A DNA stretch of 64,000 nt from Ganoderma boninense (Eukaryota; Basidiomycota; Agaricomycetes; Polyporales; Polyporaceae): the NCBI GenBank assembly GCA_002900995.3, contig CM035304.1, positions 3,543,612 to 3,607,611 on the forward strand, written 5' to 3'. The notes beneath the pieces were generated by a model. The model worked only from the letters and a program-made list of their open reading frames with translations, searched no databases and was not told where the DNA came from. The translations under genes and the position numbers were made by a program. Position 1 is the stretch's first letter, and every line of letters begins with the position of its first letter. Positions 9,920 to 21,361 of this stretch are shown here, in pieces.

Positions 9920-10534
9920 CCGATACACGTCCTGTCCACTCTGTTGTTTAGCTTGTGTCGAGTAATACTCGATCATTTACAGTCAGTCTTACCTTAGTAG
10001 AACCTTTTTGCTGTTGTGGTTCCGGTGCTGTGTGCTCTAGCAAGTGCGGAGTGGGAGACTCGACCTTGCATCTCTTCGGCTCTGGACTGGGGAGGTCTCA
10101 TGCTTGCGTAGCCATAGCACGCTTGTTACTAGACCGGATCGTCTTCCTAGCGGTTATGGTCTTCTTCGCTAGTTGGTGGTATCGGGTGTTGAGTTTGACA
10201 GACCGTTCAGTTTCAAGGGCAGGCTTATCCCCGAAACCAAAGTTGATGCATTCTGATCAAAGGTTAGTCACATTAGAACGTGTGTACTATATAAACCATA
10301 CTTACTTGTCATCCAGCTGCACTCAATGTTGTTGGTGTAGCAATGGTTGCACTTCCATGTACGCTCAGAACTTTGGTGACATCCGTTCCCGCACTGCTGA
10401 TTGAGTTGACTGCAGGTGTCGCACGTCTCGTTCCGTATGGAAGATAGAGTCTTCCGGAAGTCTTTAGGCAGTTGATCGACGTCGATGTGCGTAGGCAGCA
10501 TCAGCTTGCGAGTCGGTGTTCTGGGGTTATTCAT
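9920..10534 (-). pseudogene. Zn2Cys6/coiled-coil gene, 5' part (split by Gypsy-1)
   Basis: Exon 1 is 10534-10306, with ATG then MNNPRTPTRKLMLP. It holds a Zn2Cys6-like cluster, CDTCSQLNQQC and CNHCYTNNIEC, spaced C-X2-C-X6-C-X13-C-X2-C-X6-C; the linker is slightly long. Intron 1 is 10305-10253 (GTAAGT, branch-like CTAAC, CAG). Exon 2 is 10252-9993, intron 2 is 9992-9952, and exon 3 starts at 9951 and runs into the gypsy insertion. Phases agree throughout and the joined protein would be about 293 residues. There is one in-frame TGA at 10098-10100 in exon 2, where CGA would fit. Fungal Zn2Cys6 proteins are usually transcription factors; the short length and missing middle domain leave the role open. 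Confidence 0.75.
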
Positions 10535-12529
10535 GACAATGATATCATGCTGCCCTTTTTTGGGGTGTGGGGCTCTGAAGGTGTCGNNNNNNNNNNNNNN
10601 NNNNNNNNNNNNNNNNNNNNNNNNNNNNNNNNNNNNNNNNNNNNNNNNNNNNNNNNNNNNNNNNNNNNNNNNNNNNNNNNNNNNNNTCAGGATGTATGCC
10701 TTGAGTCCTCACAGGTGCTCTTGTTGCATTTCTGTCATCATGCTTCTCTTTGACCATGACCCATTATTATAGTTTTGCCAGCCTGAGTCAATTAGAGTGG
10801 ACATGCATCCTTTCTTTGTCGCTACCTGTAATTCATGGCCAAACTATGAGTTTATTATGATGTAATCTACTGTTGTGGCCTCACCGTTACCAATAAGTTT
10901 CTGGTGACTCTCTAGTGAAATCCCCCAGTGCTCGGCTTGTTTGTGGTATGTAGTTATATGTTCTGCTTGGTGGATTGTTGAGATACTGGTGTTAAGTTTG
11001 TTAATGTTTGTGCCAGGATCTTGCTGATGGATCTCCTGTCTCATTTGACAGTATGTGGATAGGTGCCTTCAAGCGTCCTCACTTTTGCGGGATCAGCTCA
11101 TATACGACCATTCATCATGTCGCATGCTTTAATTAATCCAAGGGCTTTTCCGTAAGGAGTATTCTGCTTTAATCCTATATTTGGCACTGTCAAGCGATCA
11201 ACATTGCTCTTCCTGGTTCCAGGTGGTGCTGACTATATGTGTTGTTACATGTTACATGTTATACACTGTTTAGAAGAGTTTAAGAATGACTGTGAATTTT
11301 GTCTTGCTACCTCTTGAAAGAGGTCTTGAAATAGTAGCATATGCTTGATGGCTACATTAATATGAACCATATTTCAATCTCTCTCTCGCTGTCAAGTAGC
11401 AGTCCTCTTTCAATTGTGCACTAGGCAGGCTCTTCTTAACAGCCACCTCTTTTGCTTGTGCAGACTCCTTTCATGTTTGCCCACACTAGTAATGCTGCCC
11501 TGAATCTATCTTCCACTACCTGCTGGTCTGCCTAGCACTAGAGAATGGCAGAGGGTAACTTCTAGGTGTAAGATTGGCCTCATGCATATCCAAAGGCATC
11601 ATGTAATTTTAGGCTATCAGGCTTGACCGCTTTTGTTGCGAACTTCATTTATGAAGTTCGGGGTCTTTGCAATGTGCACGAGACAGCTGCGCCGCCTCGC
11701 AGTGCCACCTCCTCACGGCGCTTTGTCCTCACCGCCACCTCACGCAGCGGGGCAAAGCTCTCTTTGTATTGCACTAATATATGTAGCTCCTGTGAGCAGC
11801 AGCTGAGCCATCGTCGTCTCATGCTCTGCTCGCAGGTACACATTCCCTCCGATGACCCTCACGCATGCATCATCTCATGCTCTGCTCACAGCCACCGTCT
11901 TCCATGGCACTTGCTGCAATTTCTTTCATCCCTCCCACCATCCCCTCACTCACATACTTCAAGTTTTTGCTACTCATTCACATTTTCATCGCATTCTTGC
12001 CTTTCCCATTTATACTCCACAGACTCGGACAATTTGATTCAAGTTCCTCTACCATACATGCATTGTACCTAGCTAGTCAGTCCCCTGTAGCGGCCTGCGT
12101 CTGCTGCTCCATCTCGGAGTGGCATCCTCCTGCTCCATCCTGGACAGGTTTGGTTGCCACTCCGTTGCGAGTAGCCCGCGCTAGCACTTTGGACCTCAAC
12201 ATGCCTCATTGACACCCAGACCTTGCTCTTTGAGCCCGTCCAATTTAACTGAGCCCCGCGGGAGGGCGCCAACTCCAGGAGACATAAGCAAAGATGGCTA
12301 GAAAAACTATAAAGAAACTATAGGCTTGGACGGCAATTATTTAGAAATATATGACTATAACTTTGTACACACAGTCTGAATATACAAAGTTATAGTTTTT
12401 AAATTTTTGATTTACTCCTAGAGAATTGTGGGAGGTACACAAAACTCCACTGGCAGGGGTATATAGCAAGGGTGTGTGGATGTAGAAGTAGGGGTAGCCA
12501 GCTTGTACCTTTGGTCAACCTTCTACCTG
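10535..12529. other. Unassigned sequence with assembly gap
   Basis: It contains the presumed promoter side of the Zn2Cys6 gene, a 100-N gap, and otherwise AT-rich sequence with short GC-rich islands (about 11680-11760 and 12080-12270). I see no gene I can support. Two perfect inverted repeats stand out: 10-bp arms CGAACTTCAT with a 2-nt centre (11639-11660), and 14-bp arms ACTATAACTTTGTA with a 15-nt loop (12354-12396). Confidence 0.5.
10587..10686. other. Assembly gap (100 N)
   Basis: Exactly 100 N, the usual placeholder for a scaffold gap of unknown size. Confidence 0.98.
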
Positions 12530-12735
12530 TGTCACAGCCTATCAACTGCACCACCAAACAAACAAACAAAGGGGCTCACTGATGGGGCACACAGGGGGCG
12601 GCGACAGAAGGGAAGATGATAAATTGCCTAGACTAGAAGGCGCAGAGGGGTAGGGGCTGTCAGGCTGCCTACAGTGGAAGGGAGGGAAGAACAGAAGACA
12701 GAATCTGAGGTTCTTGATCCCACATCACAGCCCTT
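12530..12735. repeat. 206-bp dispersed repeat, copy 2
   Basis: Direct copy of 2066-2271. Here sequence continues with TATACTACATGGG instead of breaking off, so the full repeat may extend beyond 12735. Confidence 0.7.
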
Positions 12736-14203
12736 TATATACTACATGGGAATGGTGCACAGACCATCAGTTCAGGGCAGGTCCTGGGACCTGTCGCAGG
12801 TGAGAGAATGATCTAAGAAGCAGATAAGATAGAGAAAGAGATAAGATAAAAGGAAGAGATGAGATAAAGAAAAGGGAGATAAGATAAAGAAAAAGATAAG
12901 ATGAACTGAGAAATAACTTGTCCTGATAAGATGCCAGACCAAGTGTGGCGCGAAAAACCATGACAACCTGCTAGAAGAGTTACAGCCACTTACAATGTAG
13001 AAGCACCCATCTGGTGCGTATTCTGCAATGGAAGCATGAAGGCACATATGACTTATCTGGCTGGCACAGTGAAGACTCTCCACTCAGGTCACCTCATGTG
13101 TAGTTGGAGTCAAAATATATACTTTCTTTTTTATGGGTTTCATACTCAGATTCTATACCCTCAGCAAAAGTGCAGGACGTGCATGCTTCAGCGGGCTTGA
13201 GTGCACTTTAATACAATATGACCAATTGACCCAATTTTCCTGAGTGAACCCCTTGAATTTGATAAAATCCCACTTAAGTCCAAGGCCATTGAGAAAATGT
13301 ACCTGAATGGGGTAGAACATGAGTGACCTAATTGAGGCTGGCCGCTAATTGGAACACATGCTTGCCACTATTCTGGCAATTGTGCTCAATCAGCTTTATC
13401 TACACATAGGCAAGTTAAGAGTGGTTGAGGAAATGCCATTCAAAATTAAGGTGCTAAAAACAAATGTGCTAAAAACAAATATATTGGGACTCGGAGCAAC
13501 AGAAACTAGCTACTACATAACTAGTACTTGATACAAGCTCGTGCCACTGGCAGGCAGTGGTCAGAGATATACCTCAGACAATGCTGGAGGCCATGGAGAT
13601 GTATTGGAACCTGAGTAAGGACCTTTGATGGTGTGGGACACACCTTCAAATTACCAACTCAGCTTTTGGTAGAAGAGCCAGAGGCAGGCTACAGGTGATG
13701 GGAAATCATGACCAGGACAATGACCTACCTGTACTCCAGTACCCAACTCAGACTGGTAGCATATACACACAAAAATAGTAAAAACATTTACTTGTATACT
13801 CCTGGACAGAATAATGCTGCATATAGCTGCATATATGCACAGTGAAGAAGCCTAATTACCTTGTTATGCAACCTGAATCTGAAAATGAAGATGACATACT
13901 ATGCTTAACCTAACACCAATCTCACCTATGTATCAAGGTCCAAGCTGTCTTAATGCTCTCTAAACGAGGACTTGGGAGAACTGAGAGTTGACAGAAATGA
14001 TAGAGATAGGAGGGAGAGTTAGAACATCAGGAGTTGGAGGAGGGGCAACCATTTTTATAGTGCATTGAGAAATGATGTCATGGGTAGAGATGTCAGGACT
14101 CAATTGGGACCAGCCTTGAGTCAGCAGCCCTCCCTCCCTTGCTGCTGCTACTGGCAGTGCTATCTGCAAATAATGGAGAAAATGTTGACTCCCAGTCTAT
14201 AGC
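12736..14203. other. AT-rich unassigned sequence
   Basis: No gene or recognisable element apart from the GATAAG-rich tract. Only short frames without familiar motifs. Confidence 0.5.
12821..12902. repeat. GATAAG-rich purine tract
   Basis: Irregular repeats of AGATAAGATA and AAAGA units on the plus strand, a degenerate microsatellite. A TTATC-type tract of the opposite sense lies near 32500 inside the tRNA-bearing MITE. Confidence 0.7.
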
Positions 14204-14206
14204 AAT

Positions 14207-14566
14207 CACTGGGGGCAACCCAATATATAACACAATTTGCTATTGCTGTTCTATAAGGATTACATTTTTTGTATAACACACCTTCAGCAAGAGGTACCAT
14301 TTTTGTTACATTTGATAATTGCTGACTGTGTGGCAAGGTGGATCATAGAAAAATACAAATAAAATGTAACACATATAAAACTGAGTTTGCTATGGTTATT
14401 GATGATTTATATTTTGTGTAACAGTTGTTTCTCATGGCTGTACATAATCAACACACATTGCATATAACAAGGATGTCACCATGTGTTGAATGCATGTTAC
14501 ACATTCTGTGTAACACTTGTATATTGGCAATGCAGCATCATGTTTTATAGTCTGTTGCCCCCAGTG
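14207..14566. mobile_element. CACTA-like MITE
   Basis: 360 bp bounded by perfect 13-bp inverted ends CACTGGGGGCAAC and GTTGCCCCCAGTG. The flanks show a 3-bp AAT duplication (14204-14206 and 14567-14569). The interior is AT-rich with repeated GTAACA/TGTTAC motifs and no ORF. CACT-type ends and a 3-bp duplication fit a non-autonomous CACTA (EnSpm) element. Confidence 0.6.
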
Positions 14567-14848
14567 AATTGTCAAAACACAAGATAGCAGAGAAAGCTTG
14601 ACACACTTGAAGCTGGCAAGAATTGAATTCATTCAAGCAATTTTTCCAATCTGGCTCAATCAACTTTAATTGCCCTTGCTTGGGTTTGAAAGCAATTTCT
14701 GCTGATTTGAGGTCCCAGAGCTAATTCACCCAATCTTGCTGGAGTGTTTTCCACTTTTGCTGATGTACAGTTCAACAAGCCACAGATATTTGAGAGAGGG
14801 ACATAGGAAGTGCAGCAAAGGCTGGCCTTTGGGTCTTCTATTGCTCTG

Positions 14849-15318
14849 TGTTATGAACACCCTATTTAGCACCTATCTTAGCACCCAGGTTTCCTTTCTT
14901 GATCAGTTTACTTCTGACATTGTCCTCACTATTCTTCATAGCATTGTAAACCTACCCCATTGTCTCCAAGTACAATAGCTCCTATCTCCTATTGTTCTCC
15001 CTATTGTTTCCTGTCACTATTGTCCCTTACACTATTGTTCTCCCTTTTTGCTGCTGTGACCATAGTTACCATTGTCCTCTGTTTCTATAGACCTGTACAT
15101 ACATACCAAGACTGTAGCCTGCTATCTGGGGACCCTAGCTTTGGTCTCTTGTCCTTAGGTGAGCCCCACTGTATTTCCCTTGTAGATACTTCACTTTATA
15201 CACTCTTGTTTCCAGCCTGACTGTCAGGCCTTGCTCCAATCTCACTGTACAACTGCTCATTGACACTCTTGCTTATCTCATTAGCCTACCTGATCTTACT
15301 GAACAGCTAGTCGTAACA
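14849..15318 (+). repeat. Gypsy LTR, decayed copy
   Basis: 470 bp, TGTTATGAAC...CGTAACA, aligned with the Gypsy-1 LTR over its length but rich in C-to-T and G-to-A differences. It is followed by the typical leader TTAGGTC, so it is a 5' LTR. Confidence 0.8.
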
Positions 15319-16151
15319 TTAGGTCAAAACTTCTACATGAGCACCAGTGTACTCCACACACATTCTTTCCTTCTTATACAGTACACACTTAGATCCTCTG
15401 TGTTGGCATAGCATAGTATGTGCTCTAGTCACACTATTGGACATGGTTTAAGCACATCCTAAGGCTTGCCACTCTGAGTGGTACAGTACGTGGAAAGCTC
15501 CTAACACAAGACCCTAGTACTGACAGAAGTGGTCCACCATACAGTGTGGGAGGCTAGAAAAAGGTAGCAAAACAAGCAAAACACCCTTGTCCTCATATCT
15601 CTTGGGCCAAGACACAGCAATAGGCCAAAGAGGCTGAGCAAACAGTGTTGGATTGTGCACCTGCCATGTTCATTTCTGAGATAGAAAGCAAGGCATCTCA
15701 CACCACCCACCTAGAGACCCTTGATCACCGTACCACTCTATTGCTATGGCAGCCATTCCACTGTCACAAGCCAAACAACTCCAAACATTGAAAGCACAGA
15801 TCAAAGTGCTGCAAGTGTAGTTGTTGCAGGTAGAGATCAAGCAGCTTGGTAAAAGACTTGCTGTGGCCACACTAGCCAAGGAGGAGGGTTTCTGATTCAA
15901 GCTGCACTAGATGCTGCATGTGCCAGCTCAAGCAAAAATAGTAGATTTGCAGTACTGCATTTGTCCTTTGTATATAAAGTCAAGCACAATAGACAACACT
16001 TCCACATCCTAGTACAATTTATTAGCAAGCAGTGGCACAAGGGCATTGTTGCCATAGTAGATAGTAGAGCTACTACCAAGTTTTTGAGTAGATGATTCAT
16101 AGAGCAGAATTGGGTGACCACAAGGAGGTTGGCCAAACTATCCCACTGTAT
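15319..16151 (+). pseudogene. Gypsy leader and gag-pol junction relic
   Basis: It matches the Gypsy-1 leader (15319 to about 15690), then jumps to a short coiled Gag tail, the conserved slippery sequence and TGA (15886-15895), and the start of the protease in decayed form (near 16048: VDSRATTKFLSR). Most of gag is missing. It stops at 16151 where an inverted LTR begins. Confidence 0.7.
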
Positions 16152-16621
16152 TGTTATGACTGGCTGTCGAGTAAGATCTGGGAGGAGGCTTACAAAATAA
16201 GCAAGGGTGTCAATGAGCACTTGTGCAGTGAGAGCGGAGCAGGGCTCATTGTCACTCAACAGTTAGGCTAGAGACAAGATGTATTGAGCAAGTAAGTAAT
16301 AAGTGAGAATACAGTGAGGCTTACCTGGAGACAAGAGGTTGAAACTGAGGTCTCCAGGTAGCAAAGTACAGGCCTTAGATATATGTAACAGACAATGGAA
16401 ACTGGAGACAATGGGTAACTATAAACATGGGAACTAGTGGGAGAACAATGGTATGTTGTACAATAACAACGGGAACAATAGGGTGATGGGAGTTATTGTA
16501 TTTGAGAACAAGGGACAGGTTTGCTAAACAACGGAGGACAATAAGGACAATGTGGGAGGTAAACTGTCCAAAAAGGGAAAATGAGATGCTGGGGTAGGCA
16601 CTGAGTAGGTCATTCATGACA
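16152..16621 (-). repeat. Gypsy LTR, reverse orientation
   Basis: 470 bp, reverse complement of the Gypsy LTR family, from TGTTATGACTGGC to ATTCATGACA. The five bases on each side (TGTAT and CTTTC) differ, so it is not a simple solo-LTR insertion but marks a rearrangement junction. Confidence 0.8.
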
Positions 16622-16805
16622 CTTTCTGACTTTTACCTGACTTACCCTGGCCCACAACAGTTAATATTAGCTTGGCTTGCCCAGCTACTACCAGCTTCCC
16701 CTGCAAGGCCTATATAGGCAGCTGCTGTTGCCTTACAAACTTGTCCAGGTACATGACCCCCCAGTTGTGTTCCTAGCTAAGCCTCTAGTGGTAATCATAA
16801 AAGAA
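16622..16805 (+). pseudogene. Gypsy gag fragment, left of Helitron-like insert
   Basis: It resembles the gag N-terminal region at about 40080-40205 (shared ACAGGCAGCTG-type core and the CCCCAG...TCCTAG block). The homology continues at 18097 after the 1.29-kb insert. Confidence 0.6.
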
Positions 16806-18096
16806 TGGGACGTGGGGGCGTCTTTGCCACATGGTGCCACGTGGATTCGCCATGTGCGCCGGCTAATGAGGCGAAGCGCGCAGCGCGAGCCCTTTTTGGT
16901 AGACGCGACGCGCACAGCGCGAGTTGAGAGTCCCGCCGTTCGAACCACTGGCAGCGCTGACGGACACCAGATCAATTGACAAGATTGAGGTATCTATTCA
17001 CATGGGGAAGTGGAAGGGGGTGCTGTGCGTATTTACCTAAACTATTAGTTCCTAGGCGGGCTTGAAACTTAAAGCATCAATGCGCCACGGGTAGCACTGC
17101 TGGCAGCGCAAATGGGTATATTGAGTTGTTGTTGAGGCATCACTGTGTCTTTTAAACATGTGCTTTTCTCATGAGCAGGTCTTATAGGAATAGGATGTCT
17201 TGGATTCAGAGTGCACAGTGCGAGCCCACGGTCACCATCCTGTCGAAACTTGAAAACTGTACCTGGCATTTTGAAGCGACGGGAAAGCTGCAAGCATGGG
17301 CCAGTGGATGCTGCCACGGGCCTGGTGTGGCCTTCAATAATTCAGGTGAAATATGAATAGCATTTAAGGATGCACAACGCTGCACGGGTTCCTGTCGGGA
17401 ACAAAATCAAGACTCATAATTTCAGGCAGCATGACACAGGGCCTGATAGTAGTACCCCAACGGGTGAGCGCACAAGCTTTCATGCATGTATGATTTGTGA
17501 ATAGTAGTGGCTCCGAGGTTGTGGTTTTGTCACTCATATGTATGTTTCAGTTTTACGGGTGACCTCGCAATGGGAAGCACTTTCGAGTCTACCCCAGGCT
17601 TCTACTACGCTGAGCCGAAGGTGAAGCATTAAGTATACTGACACTCGCAGTAGTACCGTTATGGGTATTTTATTTTAAAAAGGGGGTGTCAACTTAATAG
17701 TCAAATACTTCCAGCTCTTTCTGGTGAGTCCTGGGGCTGAGCCGGAGGTGAAGCAATAATCATCCTGGCAAAGCCACGGGTCGAAACAAACTCCAGTGCG
17801 AAGAGGGTGAAGGGCAACTACTCGCCCTGCCCCTCAGTCTATTTAAGTGGGAGTTGGAAACAACTTGAACTTTGTGGTCAGTATCCATGGGTGTACTGTT
17901 CGCACCACGCTCAACAGCTAACAGAATTTTTTCAGGTTCAACGAGACTTGAGACGCAAGGCTCATTCTGTTGAGCCGAAGGCGAAGCCATGCCATTGTCA
18001 ACGGGTGGAACAATACTATTTACTGCATACAATAAGTAACTGTACTGAGCCGAAGGCGAAGCGTCGTGGCAAAGCCACGGGTCAAAAGCGTACTAG
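16806..18096 (+). mobile_element. Putative non-autonomous Helitron
   Basis: A 1,291-bp insert that interrupts gag exactly between A (16805) and T (18097), with no target duplication. The 3' end carries a perfect hairpin (CGTGGC-AAA-GCCACG, 18065-18079) followed 13 nt later by CTAG (18093-18096). A/T insertion, a 3' hairpin and a CTRR end are the Helitron hallmarks. The 5' end reads TGGGACG rather than the usual TC, and no Rep/helicase is present. Inside are four copies of TGAGCCGAAGGCGAAGC or close variants (17611, 17738, 17971, 18046) and a second hairpin-like TGGCAAAGCCACGGGTC (17766-17782). Confidence 0.55.
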
Positions 18097-19415
18097 TGTT
18101 ATCTCTAGCTGCTCAACAGGTTCTCCTATCCTCAACAAAACTCTTGCACATATTACTGAATTCCTTGGACAGCAACAAACCTCAAACCCTCCATCTCTTG
18201 TTGCTTCAACTTCTAAACTTCTAAAGGCAAAAAAAAAGCCTGAAGTAAAGAAAGAACTAAAACTGAAAGCCATTCAACCCAACATCATAGAACTATTATC
18301 ATCCAATCTACCTCCAGCACCTAGTTGACCTGCCATACCTACTATAACCACTCTTGCCCCTATTCTTCTATTTGACACTTCTAAGCTTCTTACCTAAATT
18401 GCTCCACATGAGTATGACAAAAAATCTGCACAAGATGCTCTCTGCTTTGTGTCTGTAGCTAGAATCTACCACTCCACACTTATGACTATGGGTGCTGGCT
18501 TGCCTAACAATGTTGTGTGGATAATCATCAATAAGCTCATAAAAGAAGAGGCAAACTGGGCTGGCCCCCACATTGTGACCCTTGCTGGTGGAGATAGTCC
18601 TTGGATAGACTTTAACATGTTCAACATGGTCTTTAAGGCCCACTTTTGTGCAGCCAATGACAAGGAGGCTGCTATTGCTGAGCTAGTCAAGCTCTGCAAG
18701 GCATACCACAAGGTTAGCACTGATCACTTTGGTCTACAAGATCGCACTAAGGAATCTCTCCTCCATGCACTAGCAAATGAACAATAACTTCACTGAGCAT
18801 AGGCTCTATGACTACACAATTGAACTTGTGCCAGATGCTAGGATGTTTTATTTCAAGGTATACCTCCTGTTTCTCCGTAAGCAGGTCAAGCTGGACAAGT
18901 TTTTTTATAAGACCTTAGCCAAAGGTTACATTCAAGAGTTGAACTCACTGATGTTTTTACCCTTCTTCATTATTAAAAAGAAGCATGGTAGCCTATGTCT
19001 TGTACAGGACTACTAGCAATTGAACAACATCATCATTAAGAACTGATACCCACTGCCATTGGTGCCAGACTTAATGGATTGACTCAAGAGGGCCAAGTAA
19101 TTTACAAAGCTTGACATCTATTAGAGGTATAACAATGTGTAGATTAAGACTGGTGATGAGTGGAACTAAATGTAATTTTTTGGGCTGTCCAACTCACCTA
19201 GTATATTTTTTGCACTTATAAACAACATCTTCAAGGACCTCATCATACTTGGCAAAGTCACTATTTACCTTAACAACATTTTTATATTTACTAACAATAT
19301 TAAAAAACATTGCACATTGGTATATACAGTCTTGAAACATCTAGCAGAGGGCAACTTGTTCTGCAAGCCAGAAAAGTACAAATTCAAACAGCTGGTTGAG
19401 TACCTAGGTATACTC
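18097..19415 (+). pseudogene. Decayed gypsy gag joined to reverse transcriptase
   Basis: The gag part (to about 18720) has the core motifs ARIYHSTL and HFCAANDKEAAIAELVKLCK. It then jumps straight to RT sequence near 18777 (YTIELVPDARMFYFKVY...), losing the zinc knuckle and protease. The RT has many stops at C-to-T or G-to-A sites. It ends at 19415 at the Copia-1 insertion and resumes at 35386. Confidence 0.75.
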
Positions 19416-19650
19416 TGTTGAAACCTGATGGACTGACGGACGTACAGGTCGTACTTAATCTACTTACTATCGGACTTTAGAACTTACTTACTTTACGGCA
19501 TTTTCCGCTCTTCAGTTTTACTCTCCTAATGCTCGTTCTCTTTCCTCAGTCGTTCTTCTATCCGACTGAGGTATGTTACAATTGTCTTCTACGTATACAC
19601 TCATTGCTGATATTTTGTACTTAGCTGACACTCTCGACTGTGTCTCATTA
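19416..19650 (+). repeat. Copia-1 5' LTR
   Basis: 235 bp, TGTTGAAACCTGA...TCTCATTA, same length as 35081-35315 and matching it closely. Confidence 0.8.
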
Positions 19651-19665
19651 GGTTATGAGCCCTGC
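19651..19665 (+). other. Copia-1 primer-binding site (half initiator tRNA-Met)
   Basis: GGTTATGAGCCCTGC directly after the LTR. It is complementary to the anticodon stem-loop part of fungal initiator tRNA-Met, as in Drosophila copia, which primes with a 5' half tRNA. Confidence 0.7.
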
Positions 19666-19794
19666 TCACCTATAGAAGCAGAAGCTCATCGGCTCCCATT
19701 GGAAGAAGCAGGCCACATCAGACACAGCTCTCCCACATTTCTATTCTACTCCATTCTTTAGATCTCTCCAGATCGCGCTCGCACACTGCGTCCT

Positions 19795-21212
19795 ATGACT
19801 GGCACCAGACCTTCCACTCCCACAGACACCCAACCAGCTGCTACTATGCCTGCCACGGCAACGCCTTCTCAGCCCCGTGTCTAGAAACTCCCATCCGGCA
19901 TCAACACACTCGTCCCTATGCAGGTGCTCTGGAACAAGGTGGACTATCGCAGTTGGGCAACAGAGATGAGAGGCGCGCTGGAGTACGCGACCATCTGGAA
20001 GATTGTGAGTGGCGCAAAACCAGCTCCAGATGCAAAAGACTCGGACACCCTCGAACTCTGGCAGTGCAAAGACGGTGCTGCACGCTCAATGATAAATCAC
20101 ACGATGGACTGCTCTATCGCCCAGATGGTCGAGGGGCTCAAGACCATGCACGAGTACTGGACTACGCTCGAGACACAGTTCTCACGTACGTCTCTCAACT
20201 TGACCGTCTCCTGGTTCCGCTCCCTGGTCACGCCACTCTCCTCCATTCACCAGCTCAAAGTGCACATCAAGTCCTTCTAGGTCGCTATCTCGCACATCAA
20301 GGCTGCGACCTTCACCATCCTGGATCAGATCGCTGCCGGCCTTTTCCTTTCCACCCTCGTTGATCACGACGGCAAACCGTCCCAATGGCAGGCTTATACC
20401 GCCAAGGTGATGCTCACATTGACGACAACTCTCAACGAGGTCCTTGCTGATGCCCACAATAAATGCCACCACGTCTTGGGCAACAGGCCTCCTACAACCG
20501 GTGCCTCGACAGATACCACTCTCAACATCGAACTCGCCCTCGCCACGTTTGAGCAAGAAGCTCACAGGCAAGGATCGAAGTGGTGCCACTACTGCAGGTG
20601 CAAGGGCCACATGTTTAGCGAGTGCCGCTCGAAGGGTGACAAGAACTACAGGAGGAAGCCGCACACACGAGGAAAGAAGAAGGGGGAGAAGAAGGAGAGG
20701 TCGCATGTAGCGCAGGATGACGATGATGATAAATCGGGCTCCGAGGATGAGAACTCACATTTTGTACACTCAGAAACAGTTTTATACACCTCGCATTCCT
20801 CGTACCCAGCTTGTAAAGCTCCCTCGCCGTGCGCCATGCCTGTGACTGACCTTGCATTCATCACACGGCCATCACCCACGCACGACTTTGAGTCCTCGTC
20901 AGGATTGAAGCCGCGCACACACAAGCCACCTCTAACTATCATCATCGACTCTGGCACATCCTCGCATGTCCACTCTCGCAAATCTGACTTCATTTCTATC
21001 AAGCCAACATCTAGCTCAATACGAGGCTTTGGCGATGGCAAGATGACTGTCGCTGGCCGTGGCAAAGCACAGGTCCTAGCCAGCCTGCTTGACTATGGCT
21101 GCACTCATCTCCACCTCATAGACACCTGCTACACCCCGAACACCTCTCCGAGCCTCATCTCCATCTCACGGCTCGACAACGCCAACTGCTACATGCTGTT
21201 CAGCAATGGTCG
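19795..21212 (+). pseudogene. Copia-1 Gag and protease (two in-frame stops, truncated)
   Basis: One frame from ATG at 19795 with TAG stops at 19882-19884 and 20278-20280, both explained by CAG to TAG. It holds a copia Gag-like core (WNKVDYRSWATEMRGALEY), a CCHC knuckle (CHYCRCKGHMFSEC) near 20584, a Lys/Asp-rich stretch, and an aspartic protease (IIIDSGTSSHVHS) near 20937. It is cut at 21212 by a reverse gypsy LTR. The GAG-pre-integrase region expected next is absent from both sides of the LTR, so DNA was lost. Confidence 0.8.
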
Positions 21213-21361
21213 TGTTACGACTGGCTGTCGAGTAAGATCAGGGAGGAGGCTTACGAGATGAGCAGGGGCGTCGACGAGCACTTGTGCAGCGAGAGCAGAG
21301 CAGGGCTCAACAGTCAGGCTGGAGACAAGATGTATTGAGCGAGTAACTAATAAGCGAGAAT

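Noticed and set aside
11639..11660. Perfect 10-bp-arm palindrome as a recombinase site
   Set aside because: No recombinase or second copy nearby; a single palindrome is weak evidence.
17807..18328. A 173-codon plus-strand frame
   Set aside because: Its first half is Helitron-like repeat DNA and its second half a gag relic, so it is a chance join across a mobile-element boundary.
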